Of a stretch of DNA of 64,000 bases, positions 36,783 through 49,431 are shown in pieces; within the stretch, counting starts at the first letter, position 1; every line of letters starts with the position of its first letter. The stretch lies in contig NC_079887.1 in assembly GCF_029227915.1 (NCBI RefSeq), forward strand, positions 13,578,001 to 13,642,000, in the 5' to 3' direction. This DNA comes from Hydractinia symbiolongicarpus (taxonomy: Eukaryota > Cnidaria > Hydrozoa > Anthoathecata > Hydractiniidae). Position numbers and translations under genes: made by a program. Under the pieces are notes generated by a model. That model made no database searches. It saw only the letters and a list, made by a program, of their open reading frames with translations, and had not been told where the DNA came from.

Positions 36783-38564
36783 GTTATTGTCGCAACTTCA
36801 ATTTATCGATTTCAATTCCTTTAAAACGTGCTATCAATTTTTAATTTTTCTTTAAAATATGTCGTGCAAGTTTCGTTTGTAAATAAGTAAAACGATTCCA
36901 CGTCCTCTATGACCTGTACGGTTATCTTATGCGTGTTTCTACTTTGTGTACATTTAAACTAGATAATAGCCCACATGAACAAATATTTATATAGAAATGG
37001 CTTTGAAATTTCCGCGGATAACGATTACGCGATAGATTACGTTCTGCTAAAAAAGGAAAGATTTACAAAGTCATTTTTTTGCTTTGTTTTGCCCTAATAT
37101 AAAATTATTGCTTTTGTCTTGCTTTTTGTGTGTAAACTTACTCAATTTCAATGTGGCATGCGCGCTCCGTTGTAGTGCTCTTTTCAAAACAGAAAAGTTA
37201 ATCCATTTTTGTTGATCCAGCTGCTATTATATCCATTTTGTTAATTCGCTGCTAATTACTCAATCAGTCACTCCGTGTAGGTGGTCACGTGGTCAGTCAT
37301 AACACACTGACTCATTACGAAGCAACATGGGTAAAATAAACAAGATCAAGATCCTTTGCGATATTAGATTAGGCATTTTTGTGACTTGGTGTCGAAGTAA
37401 GTTGTAAAATAGGTCACTGGTGGTGGAGAGAATGACACGCTTATGGCAGTGACAGTCATCACCATATCACGTGGGTTGGATAGAAAATAGAGAAATTAGA
37501 TTATATACTTATTTTTATACGTTTTATAAACTTGCGCAAGATTAAGAAATTTAGCAATTAATAGCAAGGCGTTATCCCTCGTAGTGTCTCCGCCATGTTA
37601 GGTAGTGTCTCCGGCACCCTGTTTTCCTGCCACTTTTCTTAAGAAATGTTGACAGAGGTGAAAATCGAAGTGGACGTTAAAGTGAAACCTCCGTATGGCG
37701 AACATTCCTTCAGAGATCACTCTACAGCAATTACATTTGTTAGAAAAAAATAAAAAAAATACAACTCTCACATAACATCCATTTGAGAAACATTTAAAAG
37801 TGGTCCCTTCTCTAAAGTAAAGTCAAAAGTGTCAATTTACATTATTCCAAAAAGTGATCCTTCTATAGCGGCCACACCTCAATATGGATTATATAAGGAA
37901 ATTCTCTGAGAAAGTCCATAAATTTCAATTAAGACACTGATTTGATATTACTGTATAAAATCTTATCATTCTGTTAATTCCTTTTTAGCAACCTGGATTT
38001 TTTAGGGTGACAAAAATAAAAACTTACAGGGATTTTTTGAGCTTGTCTTAATTTCCGCAATGAAAGATAACATGCTTATAATATATTGTAATACATTGTC
38101 TTGAGGCTCTTTCTTATCTTAAACCAGCCCCCCCTGGTCTGTACCTAACATCACAGAGCAGATAATATAAATAATGTTGGAAAAAACCTCTATGTAGCGA
38201 ACAACCTCTCTGCACTGACCACGATGGTTTTTAAGATCTTCCAATAAAGAGACTTACATTGCATACACACAACAAACTGAAAATACTTGAAATGTCCTTA
38301 TTAATAAAAAAAATATTGACAAATGAGACATCACTTTTAAATATTTTAGCTTTATAACTTTTAAAACAATGTTTTTAGTTGCTATGAAAAGCATAACTTA
38401 AGGTTCCCTGTGAAATTGTTGAAAGCGTAAAAAAGTGACATTTCAAACTAATAAAGAAATGTTTACCACAAGTATGGACACAATTACTTAAAACATGAGA
38501 ACGTGACATCGTGTGGTGAACAATACCGTGTGGTGAACAATAACACCTAAGTTTGCATTACATG

Positions 38565-38572
38565 TGACGTCA
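38565..38572. promoter_or_regulatory. CRE palindrome TGACGTCA
   Basis: A full palindromic cAMP-response element, followed at once by a second site-like ACGACGTCAC. It lies 1.8 kb upstream of the Ras-like gene, which is transcribed away from it. Whether it is used is unknown. Confidence 0.35.
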
Positions 38573-39654
38573 TGACGACGTCACAAATGCTAGGTGCGCC
38601 TCGTATGATTCAAAAAAAAGTAAGACACCAACTAAAGATAACATTTTAACCATTATTTTCGTATCAATATAACGGACACGTAACAAGGTCTACTATTCAA
38701 ACCAAGATTAATCTTCCATCTTATCTTTCCGTTTATAAATGATACTACTATCAGTTCAGTGTTGGGAACACTGCTGTCAAAGTTGGTCCTGTTTTCTAAA
38801 TGTATACATTAGGTAGATACATCGGCATTGTCTACCCAATTTCCCTTATATGGCATGTGTTGACCTGTGGCTGTTGTAAAAACACTCGCTAATTATACCC
38901 ACACTGTAGACTGCACTATTATTCTTATGCCGAGTGTCCCTTGGTCCCTGAGCTGCTATTAACAAGCCAATCTTCATCGTTAGTATATTAAAAAAGACAT
39001 TACTTCTGGAATTGATCTTGCTAGACATGGATCTTAGGAGCAACTACTAGGCCATGCGTCACTTTTATCCTATTTTCTACCATTATAAAGGATGCTATAG
39101 TGATATTTAGTTTATCAGAATAAATATTTGTTTATCTGATTTACAACAAGCAAATAATCATCAATATTGTAGTTAAGCAGAGAATATCTCACATGATAAC
39201 CATCGGACAAAAATAAGTTTTATATTTTACCATATTTCAGATATAATTTCCCGCCCTGATAAAGAAAAAGACATAAAATAAGCACAAAATGATACAGTAT
39301 CAAATTAAGGTCTTGATTGCTTTAACCATTTCAGTACTGAAAAGTCGTGCATTTTCAAAGAAAAGAATTTCTAAGTTTTGCTGCGTCGCCTTACATGGGT
39401 AGAGCAGCGCTGAAACCGCTTGATCTTGTAGGACATTAAGTCTACTTTTACAAAAAACCATCTAGAGTGTTCTAAAGACACTAGATTTAGAGATGTTGCT
39501 TTTCCAAAATGATAAAGTAGCCCATCCACCCTGCGGATTGGTCGAACTGAAAGGTTAATGTATGTCTTTCTTTTTGTTTTTTCTTCTAAATATGTGCAGG
39601 CGTACAATGGTATGTGGAAGCTGCTAGGTCGAATTCTCCATAATAAAAACCGTA

Positions 39655-39750
39655 TTCTATCTGTCTCTGCGCAACATGGTACCGCAAGTAGCGAGACGCA
39701 CACAATAGTGCGGTAAAAAAAAGGATTGGGCGAACCCGTGGACTTCCACA
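39655..39750 (-). repeat. Dispersed repeat segment, copy 1
   Basis: The reverse complement carries 'acgggttcgccc', then 'gtgtgcgtctcgctac', and matches 52760-52830 on the plus strand in the same order. Class unknown. Confidence 0.55.
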
Positions 39751-40339
39751 AGCCACCGACTAATTAGCTTAATTCCTTTACTCTAAAAATCAATGACTTA
39801 ATGTCTGGAGCATTATCTTTAATGACAACCTTGATGGATTTGATTGTTAAATTGATTACGAAATCTGGATTATACATCATATGAATATTTCATAATTTCA
39901 TACATGATATAATAATCATAATCCGAAGAAAATATTTTCACCATGACGTGTGTTGAGATTAGTGAATCCTTTATTTTATTTATTAGGATTCATATACAAT
40001 ATTTTCTCTTTATAATAAACCACTATACGAAAACCTACAATATTTCTAAGCAATTTGAGCATAGCAAATAAAATTTGTGGTCAGTCTTGGATAGGAATTT
40101 CAAAATCTTTTTAAAATTTTTAAGAAAATCGAGTGGTAGTTTAAATGTAACATACGTGTATGGAAAACCCAATCTAAGTTGACTAAGTGAGTGAAAAAAC
40201 CTGGATTCATTTTCTCCATATACATATCTTTAGTGATACCACATTATCACAAGATAATTTTGGGTAAGAAACTTTCCATTGCAGGTTTTGCCCAGTAAAA
40301 ATCTCCTTTTGCTAATCGGCAAAGCTCTTTCTTGTTACA

Positions 40340-40402
40340 GCAACAACGACAACAACAACAACAACAACGACAACAACACAACACAACACAACAACACAAC
40401 AG
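40340..40402. repeat. CAA/CAACA microsatellite
   Basis: Interrupted (CAA)n that shifts into (CAACA)n. Confidence 0.9.
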
Positions 40403-41082
40403 TGTTGATAAACTTTATCAGGGAGCACTAGAACACATATGATTCAACAAGCATAAATTAAGCAGGTGACGGAGTATTGGTTTTATTAATAACGTGGTCC
40501 TTCGAAGGGGTTCTTTGATTGAAGCGATGAAAAGATGATAAAAATTTTATGTTAAAAAACTTAATTTTAAAACATCGTTTGGTGCGTGTGCATCCTTGCC
40601 AAGTTAAAAATTGTTAACAAAATATCAGGTTGTAGAATTAATTTAAAAGATATTTTGTATTTTTAATTGCCAGTTATATAGTTTGAAATTTACAGACAAA
40701 CTATTCATTTTAAAGCTAAAGAAAATGTACATGCCAAATTCGATAAGAATCAAGGTTCACACAGTCGGGGAATAATATGTTGAATCTGGCCATTTAAAAG
40801 ATTAGCGTGGCCATTCCCCCCTCCCCCCCCGCTCTGTTTTACCACCCCTCCCCACACACCTCTTTCGTCACAATAGCTGTATTAGCCTAAAGCATCGCGA
40901 TGATAATTGATCAAATTAAGTGAGCGATAAGACGTCAAATTTATGTCAACCTTAGATTTAATCACCCAGGATAATGAAGTTGATAAGATAAATTTGGGTG
41001 ATAATAGATTTATCATGAAAGATATCAAGGTACAAGCTGAAAGATAGGAATCAGCACGAAAATAAACTTTTGATAAAAAAAT

Positions 41083-41395
41083 CCCGGATTGGTAGCCTTG
41101 TGGTAGAGCGTTCGCTTCCAGTGCGGGAGGTCTTGGGTTCAAACCCTGACCGACTCATGCCAGAGACTATAAAAGTGTGAATCTATCCTTTCTGCTTAGC
41201 GTTCAGCATGAAAATAGAATTGATATTTTAGGCGGTTGCCTAGTTAAGCAATTGATGTGCTTGCACGACTTTCGTAGCTTAAATTGGAGCTTCAAATGCA
41301 CTAGGACCCCTTTGCAAGACCCTCTTTGATAGTAGTACCAATAGGAACTTAAGAGGCTATGTTGGGTTAGCAATTTCAATAATAATGGATTCTAT
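41083..41395 (+). mobile_element. tRNA-derived SINE, family B
   Basis: The tRNA-like head has a box A-like tagccttgtggtagagcg (from 41093) and box B ggttcaaacc (41136-41145), with a five-pair anticodon-like stem around ttccagt. A non-tRNA body follows to about 41395, including 'cgtagcttaaattggagc' and 'gcactaggacccc'. The acceptor stem does not pair and the head has no match to family A, so I treat it as a separate SINE. Only one copy is visible. The 3' end is approximate. Confidence 0.65.
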
Positions 41396-42016
41396 ACTTC
41401 AACATCGGCACTCTACTTTGTAGCAAGACACACCCTTTTACTCCAACATAGAAATGGGGAATCTGAAGATATGAAAGCAAAACATCGATAGTTCACAAAA
41501 CAATTTGTAGTGCTGCAGTAGCAACATTTAGAAATCTCTCTTGTAGATCATAGAAATTCACCGGAATGCGCCTATACCCGTACAGTTAACATGTACAACA
41601 TTGAATGGTTCTCTGAGAGCCCACGTTTGCAAATAACAATTTGGTACAGCCATCTTAAATTGAGTTTTTCTTGATTTTTCAACTGCTTGATAAAAACAAC
41701 AGCATCATCAGATGGAGAGTGGCACAATTTTTGTCTAAACATTTTTCTCATAACTTTAATATTTTTATCAGTGTTATAATCAATATTTGTACGCTTATAC
41801 TTTCAAAAATGTTATACTTTTGACTTATTTACCCAAAATAGAATTAATTCATTTATCGCTGTTTATCGAACGTTTTCGTTTTGATTTACCATACCTTAAT
41901 ATGGTAATTTTCGCCACAGATTAACTCAAAGCCAACGATGCTTAAATACTTAATGTGTTTACAAATTTTTTTCATATTTCAATCGCTGGAGGTGTTCTAA
42001 AATTTAATGATGAAGT

Positions 42017-42093
42017 CCCATACGTGTGATGCATGCTATACGCGTTATACGTGCCATACGTGCCATACGTGTCTTACGTGACGTCTTACGTGC
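42017..42093. repeat. TACGTG repeat array, 9-bp period
   Basis: TACGTG occurs six times in 72 bases: 42021, 42048, 42057, 42066, 42075 and 42087. Four are exactly 9 bp apart within a 'ccatacgtg' unit. Confidence 0.85.
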
Positions 42094-42359
42094 TAATTTT
42101 TAGCAAAGGAAATGGACCTGCAGTGTTATTTTGGCGTGTAAATCTTGTAATCGAAGTTCAAGAAATTGACAGATCTTCCTTGAGAAGCGATTACAACCGA
42201 AATTTCTTTAGCCCACCTCACCACCCTTCTCAAGCCTTAGCATTTTCCATAGAATCGCAAGAGCCCGATCTGAATAAGTACAGTAACGTACATATAAACA
42301 GAGACATTGGGCATAGAAAAGAGAGCATTACTGAGGCAACAATCATCGTAATTCTTTAG

Positions 42360-45300
42360 ACAAGCGAACATCCATATTCCTTAATTAAACCATGCTCGCC
42401 GTTGTCTCGAAGTCATTTGGGTAAAAAATCGAATTCCTGTATCTCTGAGCAATGAACTACTTGATCTGCGGTTTTCGGATTTTGTTGACGCAACCCACTG
42501 TGGCAACACACTCAAATTTGTTTTAATTCGCATAAACATTTTTTATTGTTCGTTTCTTCTTGCCGCATCTGCGATTGGTGGTCCTGGTCATAAACTGCAG
42601 TCTAGTAAGAAAAAATATGTCTCGATATCAATTTCCCTCTTTCCCCCTAAATTCATGGCTAAACTTAAAGGCAAACACTATTTTAAAATTCTCTTTTTCA
42701 CAAAGAACAAGAATATTATAAAAATAATGCTCTCATCCTATAATTTCGTAAAAAAATTGAATCTGTCGGAATCATTCATTCTAAAAAAGGAACTAAGTGT
42801 TCAGGGGTCTTTATATTAAAAATGAGCATAACAAAAAGTACCAGCTGTTTTGGAATACTTCGACATTCTACATCATTAGGAAGTTTTCCAAAATCATCTA
42901 ATTTAGCGCGCCTTTTAATTAAAACAAATTGACAATCTAGCGAATTTTTTGTGATTAAATTGGTTGTTTTTACTCACCTTTGGAGGATTCACAGTATCCT
43001 ATGTAGAGAAAGGATGTTGTGTTGCTAAAAACCAGATTAGAGGCACATGCCTTGCTTCTTGTACCACTTTATTCTCGTGTAGTGACATTAATCCATAATT
43101 AAATCAAAACTAGCCGACCGGTTGTAAGCGGTCGGTCATTATTATGTTCCTGGTTAGTGTTTTTGTGTGTCTCAAGCCGGGAATAATGTAAACAATAACA
43201 TCAAAGTATCAAACGTTCAATAAATGTGTTCGATAGCCTAAAGAATATACAAAATAACCTAAAATACACCAACCTAACAGATTCCGTAAGACATTATAAG
43301 AAAATAACTTACTGTGGTGTCTCCCTACGTAGACAGGCTCTAACACACAAAAAAAATTAAACCGTTGTGCCAACTGATCCCTACGGAGAGCAGTTCACGT
43401 TTAATACATGTAGCTATTAAAATTGTTCGCGAAAAAGTTAGGAAAATTAGATTTAGTAAGATATAGATACAAAAATATTATTTTATCTTTGCATTTTTCT
43501 TTAATCATTTTTAGCGGATCTTTTTTGATTTTTTTAGCGGATTATTTCTCGCTAATTTAATCTCAAGAAGACTATAAATTGTTCTAATTTGCTATGACGT
43601 CAAGTTGTTTACTGGTGGACATGTATGTAGGCTGCTGAACAAGCTCGTATCCCGCCATTTTGAGGATTAGACATAAATACTTTAATTAAAAACTTGCGCA
43701 ACAGTGAAACAATTCTTTGATCAACAAGAGCGATAAATGATAAGTAAAAAATACAGTAACTCAAATGCGTAAGGAAATGTCTCACACAAAAAGCATGATA
43801 CAATGATGATCAACTTTCATTCAACGAGTTAGCTCGTGAACCTGCTAGTTATGCTTGGCTTACTATCAATCAATCAGCTAATCTAATTATATCTTGAATA
43901 AAGAATGGATTTGGAACATGGATTTGGTAGAAATGTTTTAATTAAACATATCAGTTATTAAATCGTCGTAACGAGTTAAATTCAAAAATCCATTGTTTTC
44001 TTTAAAAAAGTAAATAAATAAAAAAAGGAAATAAAAAATATATATAAATATGGATAAAATATACAAATATTCCAGGACCAACTTGTTCTGAAAAACCCAT
44101 AAAATAAGACGTAAAAAAACCCTATTTTGCAAATTATAACACTTCATAATTTATAGAACAAGACAAGAAACCAAGCAAAACGACCAACTAGTCTTAAATA
44201 CTGAGTCATTTTATTAGAAAAGGTTTTTTAACAAGTTTCTTAATTTTAACGGAATCTATCAGAGAGATATCCAATCAACAACCAGATTTTGACACACAAA
44301 GACCTTCAACAATATACATAAAAGTAAAAATGAAATAATGTCTTTTTGCTTTTCTATTCATCTTTAAAAACGTTTCTGTTCCGTTAAAATCGTCAAATTT
44401 AAAGTAGTCTTTTAATTTCTCAAGAAAATCTAATCGATGTTGTCTAATTTCTTGACCAATTAATAATGCTTAAATACTATTGAAATATGTACGTGTAAAA
44501 AAAAAAAATTTTTGTGTAAAAATTTTTCAATCTTACAACTACTGAAAGTTTCTAACTATTTTTTGAAAGAGGACTAGTCAGTTTCTTATACAGTTATTTT
44601 TAAAGTCTTTTTGACAAGCGGAAAAAAATGAAAATTTCTGCGTTTGAAAACTTTGTTGACATATTTAACCCGAATACTTCACGGACTTAAATAAAAATTA
44701 TTACATCGTTACATCGACACAAATATTTCAGAAATAGCTAGAATGTTTCAGCCATTCGACCATGAAGTCAACACGGGGAGTGTCATTTGAAAACTATGCA
44801 GTAAAGGAGTTATCCTTATCTATCCTATTGAAAAAATATTATTACGTGATTTTAAAACATGTCTAAAAATTCCAAAAATTTTTCACTAAGTGTTTAACTG
44901 CCCCAATTTTGTGTCTTTTCAGATGTAATGAAATCTGCTTTCATCAGCAAGTAATAGAAATGCAAGCAAGTGTGAGAACAAAACTTGTACTCTTTGTAAA
45001 CAACCATCCATGTCACCCTGGTCGGTATACTAGTGCCTATTAGCTCCGAAACTAATTTAAAAAATATATGCACCCAACAAATAGAAATGGCAAATTTTTG
45101 TTACGCATTCAGATTAAATAAGAGAACCTGTATCTCCTTCGTTGGTGTTAATTTACTGTAAGGCGATAAAGGCCAGTTCTAATGTGTGGGCGGTAAAAGC
45201 GAAAAAGTCCTGGAAACGAAGTTAAACAAAAATTTACCTCTACACGTGGTTCAATAAAGCACATTTATCAATAGTAATTTTCTTCGTGTAAGGTTGCCAT

Positions 45301-46278
45301 ATTATCACCGCACTGACCAATGCGTCGCAATTATAGTTATCGACGTTATTACTTACTAAGGCTCTGTTTACACTTAGAATGCTGTTGCAAGTGTACCTAA
45401 CTAAGGTAAAATCAAGCTTGTTCATCCATCTTAAAATCGTTCGATTAAGTCATTTTTATATTTCTCTGCTCATCTTTTTAGAGGCCACCGGCGCTATCAA
45501 TAGCGCAAAGTGTCCGGATACATTTATAGTTTTTTTGATAAAGATCTTTTTTAAAAAAAGATTTTTTTTCAAAAAAATTAGATCAACAGTGATTTCAAAA
45601 ACATTGGGCAGGCAAATTTCAGAATGCTTTATCCTCAAAGTACTCAGTCCCTTTAAGGCAGAAATTGAATGCAGGGAAGTTTTTCTGGTGTTTTAAATAT
45701 GTTTTTCTAATTCATGGGAAAAGCAGTTTCTTTAGTTATCTGGTTGATACTTCTAAACTCAAAATACTACATCTTTGAAAATCAATAAGGTAATTTAAAT
45801 ATATATAAAAAATAAAAAATAAATATCTATATATTAAAACTCGAAATGCTGGTTATTAGTTAAGCATTAAAAAAGTAGGGAAAGCAAACAAACAAACAAA
45901 CAAACAAACAAACAAACACGAACAAACAAACAAACAACAAAAACGAAAGTAGCAAAAAAATTATAAAACTTTGATTATCATTTATCTTTTTGTAAACAAT
46001 AAAACTAATCAGTCGCTATGACTAACCACGTTCAACCAATTTCATTTAATTATATCTTTAATGATGTCAATGTATAAGTCACACAGATAACGGCCTTTTA
46101 AAATTGTCGTGTAAAAAGTTATCTTAAACCAGTGGTGTGTTGTTACACATATGAAACGAAAAGTTTACTTTCTCGATGTAACACATAAACACAATCGTAG
46201 ATATAGATTATAGATCTACGTGAAACGAAGCTCTTTTCATGGTGTTACCAAAATCTGCGTGTAATTATTGCAGCGGAC
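42360..46278. other. Intergenic, no gene seen
   Basis: AT-rich spacer with poly-A/T runs and a short hairpin 'gaccg...cggtc' near 43117. A (CAAA)n microsatellite lies at about 45888-45940. No coding evidence. Confidence 0.5.
45888..45940. repeat. (CAAA)n microsatellite
   Basis: Thirteen or so CAAA units with a single interruption. Confidence 0.9.
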
Positions 46279-47607
46279 TTAATAATCAGCTAGCAGCAAC
46301 GTCACCCATGTCACCATGTCCTCTCCTTCTAAGGCAACAGTCAAGAAGTCATCAGTATTCATTTGTTTTTGACATTTTACAGACACGTGGACACCACTAT
46401 CATTGATTTTGGATCCAATATACGTTGTAACAACCACTTTCCGTTTGTTTTTAGTTATAAACTTTAACTTATCACGAACCGAATTTGAAATATCTTTACA
46501 CCATAAGGTAACTAATTTAGAATTAAACGATTTCCCATCCAGCTCGTAATGGATCTCTTCCTCAATTATTTTTTGGATATCCTCAATGCTGACGTATTCG
46601 TCAGAATCTGTGTTATTGTCCGATGAAGTACTTCTTCTTGATTTTCTTCTTCTTCTAGGCTCACCGCTTAAACTTTTTTGCAGTCCTTTTTTACTTATAC
46701 TTCTTTGCTCGTCAAGCATGTTCAGATCATCTAGCGCGTATGTTAATTGATTTATTGAATCGCTCAGTTTGTTGTTGTTATTATTGTTTAAATCAAAATC
46801 ATTATTAATGTTATTTCCGCTGTATAAACTTCTGTGAGGATTCAGTAAATAATCTTGATGATTTTTGTAATTTATTTTCCCCTTCGCAGAAAGACCATCC
46901 ATTATATCGCTTTGTGTGCAAATTTCCTCTGTTTTTACAATTTCTTTCGTGTTCTGTTTGTTGATCCCTTCACAATTGATATTACCTTGTGTAGTTTGAT
47001 TAACGATCTTGTTATAATGTAAAGCGATTTGTTCTGCCGTTTGATTTTCTGATACGTCGTTTAATTGGCCATCAGAATAATAAGAATTTCGTAACTCATT
47101 ACCCAGGAATGGTTGACTATTATCAAAGCTATGAGCTGTAGAACTCGCCCACGACACTTTACGCTGTCCAGATTGATTCGATGATTTGTTGTTATCGAGC
47201 CAATTCTCAATTTTACGAGCCCACGATACTTTACGACGGCGGGGCTCGTAAGATTCTGGTGTCAAAAAGTTTTCCGTTAAATGTCGGTGTGCTGGTAAAG
47301 TCGATAGCCTCGATTTGAAACTACCCAACTTCGCAATGTTTGGTGTCGATGCAGATTTTTTCAATGACGGTTCACGCGTTCCAAACGCGTTTTTCACACC
47401 TTGTAAAGTTCGGCGAACGGTTGATTTGATATCTACGCTGTTTCGCCTCGATGTATTCCTTTGATTTATTTCTTGCCATAATGGCGTTTTATATTCGAGG
47501 TTATTATCTGCGAAATTAATACCATTGACGTCGTATTGATTATGCGACACGGACGCCGAACGATTCCGAAACGGATGTTTTTTATTGGCTGTAGACGGAA
47601 TTGACAT
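46279..47607 (-). CDS. Tctex1-domain protein with PP1-docking-like motifs
   Basis: Intronless frame of 442 residues. Residues about 341-442 form a Tctex1 dynein light chain domain: an initial helix (IEDIQKIIEEEIHYEL), then WCKDISNSVRDKLKF, KVVVTTYIGSK and VHVSVKCQ, ending in WVTLLLADY. Residues 1-340 are disordered and Ser/Asn/Arg-rich, with an Asn run near 275. RRKVSW occurs at 124-129 and QRKVSW at 148-153. K-V-S-W fits the RVxF docking consensus for protein phosphatase 1. Vertebrate TCTEX1D4 (DYNLT4) is a Tctex1 protein that binds PP1 through an RVSF site, so this may be its counterpart. RRNS (54-57) and RRKS (320-323) are possible basophilic kinase sites. Dynein association is presumed from the fold only. 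Confidence 0.82.
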   Translation of the reverse strand: MSIPSTANKKHPFRNRSASVSHNQYDVNGINFADNNLEYKTPLWQEINQRNTSRRNSVDIKSTVRRTLQGVKNAFGTREPSLKKSASTPNIAKLGSFKSRLSTLPAHRHLTENFLTPESYEPRRRKVSWARKIENWLDNNKSSNQSGQRKVSWASSTAHSFDNSQPFLGNELRNSYYSDGQLNDVSENQTAEQIALHYNKIVNQTTQGNINCEGINKQNTKEIVKTEEICTQSDIMDGLSAKGKINYKNHQDYLLNPHRSLYSGNNINNDFDLNNNNNNKLSDSINQLTYALDDLNMLDEQRSISKKGLQKSLSGEPRRRRKSRRSTSSDNNTDSDEYVSIEDIQKIIEEEIHYELDGKSFNSKLVTLWCKDISNSVRDKLKFITKNKRKVVVTTYIGSKINDSGVHVSVKCQKQMNTDDFLTVALEGEDMVTWVTLLLADY

Positions 47608-48800
47608 TTTGTAATTATAAAAACTGAAATCAAATTAATGCCTTTGTTCCACCGACAGGCTAATAAACGAATAAATAAACAACTTGAAAATAAAATTTAC
47701 TCGCAATAAATTATAAGATTTTTGAATATCTTCCTGTGATAAAGATGTGTAATCAATGAAATGAATTTCTACACACACGTATACATGTACCCATGTAGTG
47801 ATACTGAACTAAAACTGGCTTTTATTCCATTTTATTCGAATTCATAAGTTAATTGAGTCCTTAGCTAGGGGGCAAGTTTTTGTCTTTGAAGAATGTCGCT
47901 TGCAAGAAAACACAGCGTGGTGTATAAACCTTTCAAAGGACTTTTGATGATAATAATAAGCGATTGTTAACTGATTTTTATTTCTAGTAAAAAGTTGTTT
48001 AATTGTCAATTCCAGAAGGTATTGTAATTCTGAACATGAATGGACATTTTTTTATAACAAACACAGTGCTTTTTTGAGAAACTTTAGTGATGTTAGAAAG
48101 ATAACGGATAGTGGAAGTACAGGAAGGTTTTCCGTTAGTTGAAGGTGTCTGTATTTAAAAATATGGTTGTGTAGCGCCTTGACAAATATTATAAACGCAT
48201 GTTCAAAGCAGGGATTGATCTAATTACGTCTTTTATTCCAATATACTATTGTGCCTAATCCTGAAAATAACAAGGGCTGAAGAAAATACCGAAACATTTT
48301 TTCTTTTATGTGTTAACTGATTTCGATTATCTTTAATTAGAGATAAAAAGAACAGAAAAAATGGCAGGGTAAAGAATGAATACTTTCTATAGTATCACGT
48401 TCGAAGTAATTAGGCATGTTTTTAATTAATCTGAACTTTGAAGAACTTTGAATGCTATTTGTCGATTGTGTATCCCTGTCTTAATAACACTCGTATTCTG
48501 TCGTGTTACAGAGATACAAATTAGCAAATGCGATATATTTTTATTCACTTTGTTAATAAATTTCAAGGACAAGCGAAGCGGTGGATTTTTTCACGAGTGA
48601 ATAGCAATTAATATTTCTCTAAACAAAAAGTCAGTTTGAGTCTAAGTTTCAACCTAGCTCCATGTTGTCATTGAATTCTGCCAAGCAAGGCGGCATCTTT
48701 AGAATCGCCTGAGGAAAGATAGATTGACACGGCCGCATACGCTGGACGCTTATTCACCCAGGACCTGTAAAGTTGATACTTTTCTGAATAACCAACCCTG
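47608..48800. other. Intergenic, no gene seen
   Basis: AT-rich region upstream of the Tctex1 gene, which should include its promoter. No motif stands out. Confidence 0.5.
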
Positions 48801-48805
48801 CAGGC

Positions 48806-49175
48806 ATACGACGTTTATTCAACGTTGATTCGACGTTAAATTCTGGTCGCGACGTTGCAATACTAAATTCAAGGTCTTTTCAACGTTCAGTTTGCAACAC
48901 GTCGATGCGACCGACGTAAATCCAACGTCATTTCAACATTGGTTTGCAACGTCGATGCAACCAACAAAAACCCAACGTCTTTTCGACGTTTGGTTTGCAA
49001 CGTTGATGCGACCGATGAAAATCTAACGTCTTTTCAACATTGTACCAGGACTTGAATTCAACGGTCGTATCATCAACATTTTGCCAACGTTGTTTTCTCT
49101 CCATTGTTTTAACCAGAAGTAACATCAACGTTGATACAACGTCGAATACAAGACGTTGTTTAAACGACAATAAAA
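48806..49175. repeat. ACGTTG-rich repeat block, left, with 51-bp tandem units
   Basis: Dense 'caacgt' and 'acgttg' motifs. Three tandem units of about 51 bp begin with tttgcaac at 48891, 48943 and 48994, each containing 'gatgcgacc' or 'gatgcaacc' and 'aacgtc'. The block is related to that at 51233-51350. Confidence 0.8.
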
Positions 49176-49431
49176 GATGTTTATTTAACATCGCGTCTGC
49201 AAAGATAATTCTACTGATGCCATATCGACGTTTACACAACTTTTTAGTAAGATTGTTTATTTATTTTAATTCATCTCAGCTGGTTTTTGCCAAGTTATAT
49301 TTTAAACAGACGTTTATAGAAGTCTTATTCCAAAACTGTCCAACAAAATAACAAATTGTTAAGCATAAACTAGGAATTTAAAGTATACTACTGACTAAGA
49401 ATATTTTATTCTTTACGCACCAAAGCTGTTT

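Larger units (their letters stand above)
36783..41082. other. Intergenic, no gene seen
   Basis: Long AT-rich spacer. It includes an exact CRE palindrome at 38565-38572, next to a doubled 'cgtgtggtgaacaata' at about 38511-38546. It also holds a dispersed-repeat piece at 39655-39750 and a CAA-type microsatellite at about 40340-40402. Phrases such as 'cctctatgtagcgaac' and 'ctatagcggccac' near 37690-38210 look like remains of an old repeat. No gene is supported. Confidence 0.5.

Noticed and set aside
39371-39751. 126-codon minus-strand frame
   Set aside because: It covers a dispersed repeat segment (39655-39750) and shows no domain or signal; probably chance.
45167-45390. Possible MITE with ends like 'ttctaatgtgtgg' and 'ttctaagtgtaaac'
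   Set aside because: Inverted match is short and no target duplication was found.
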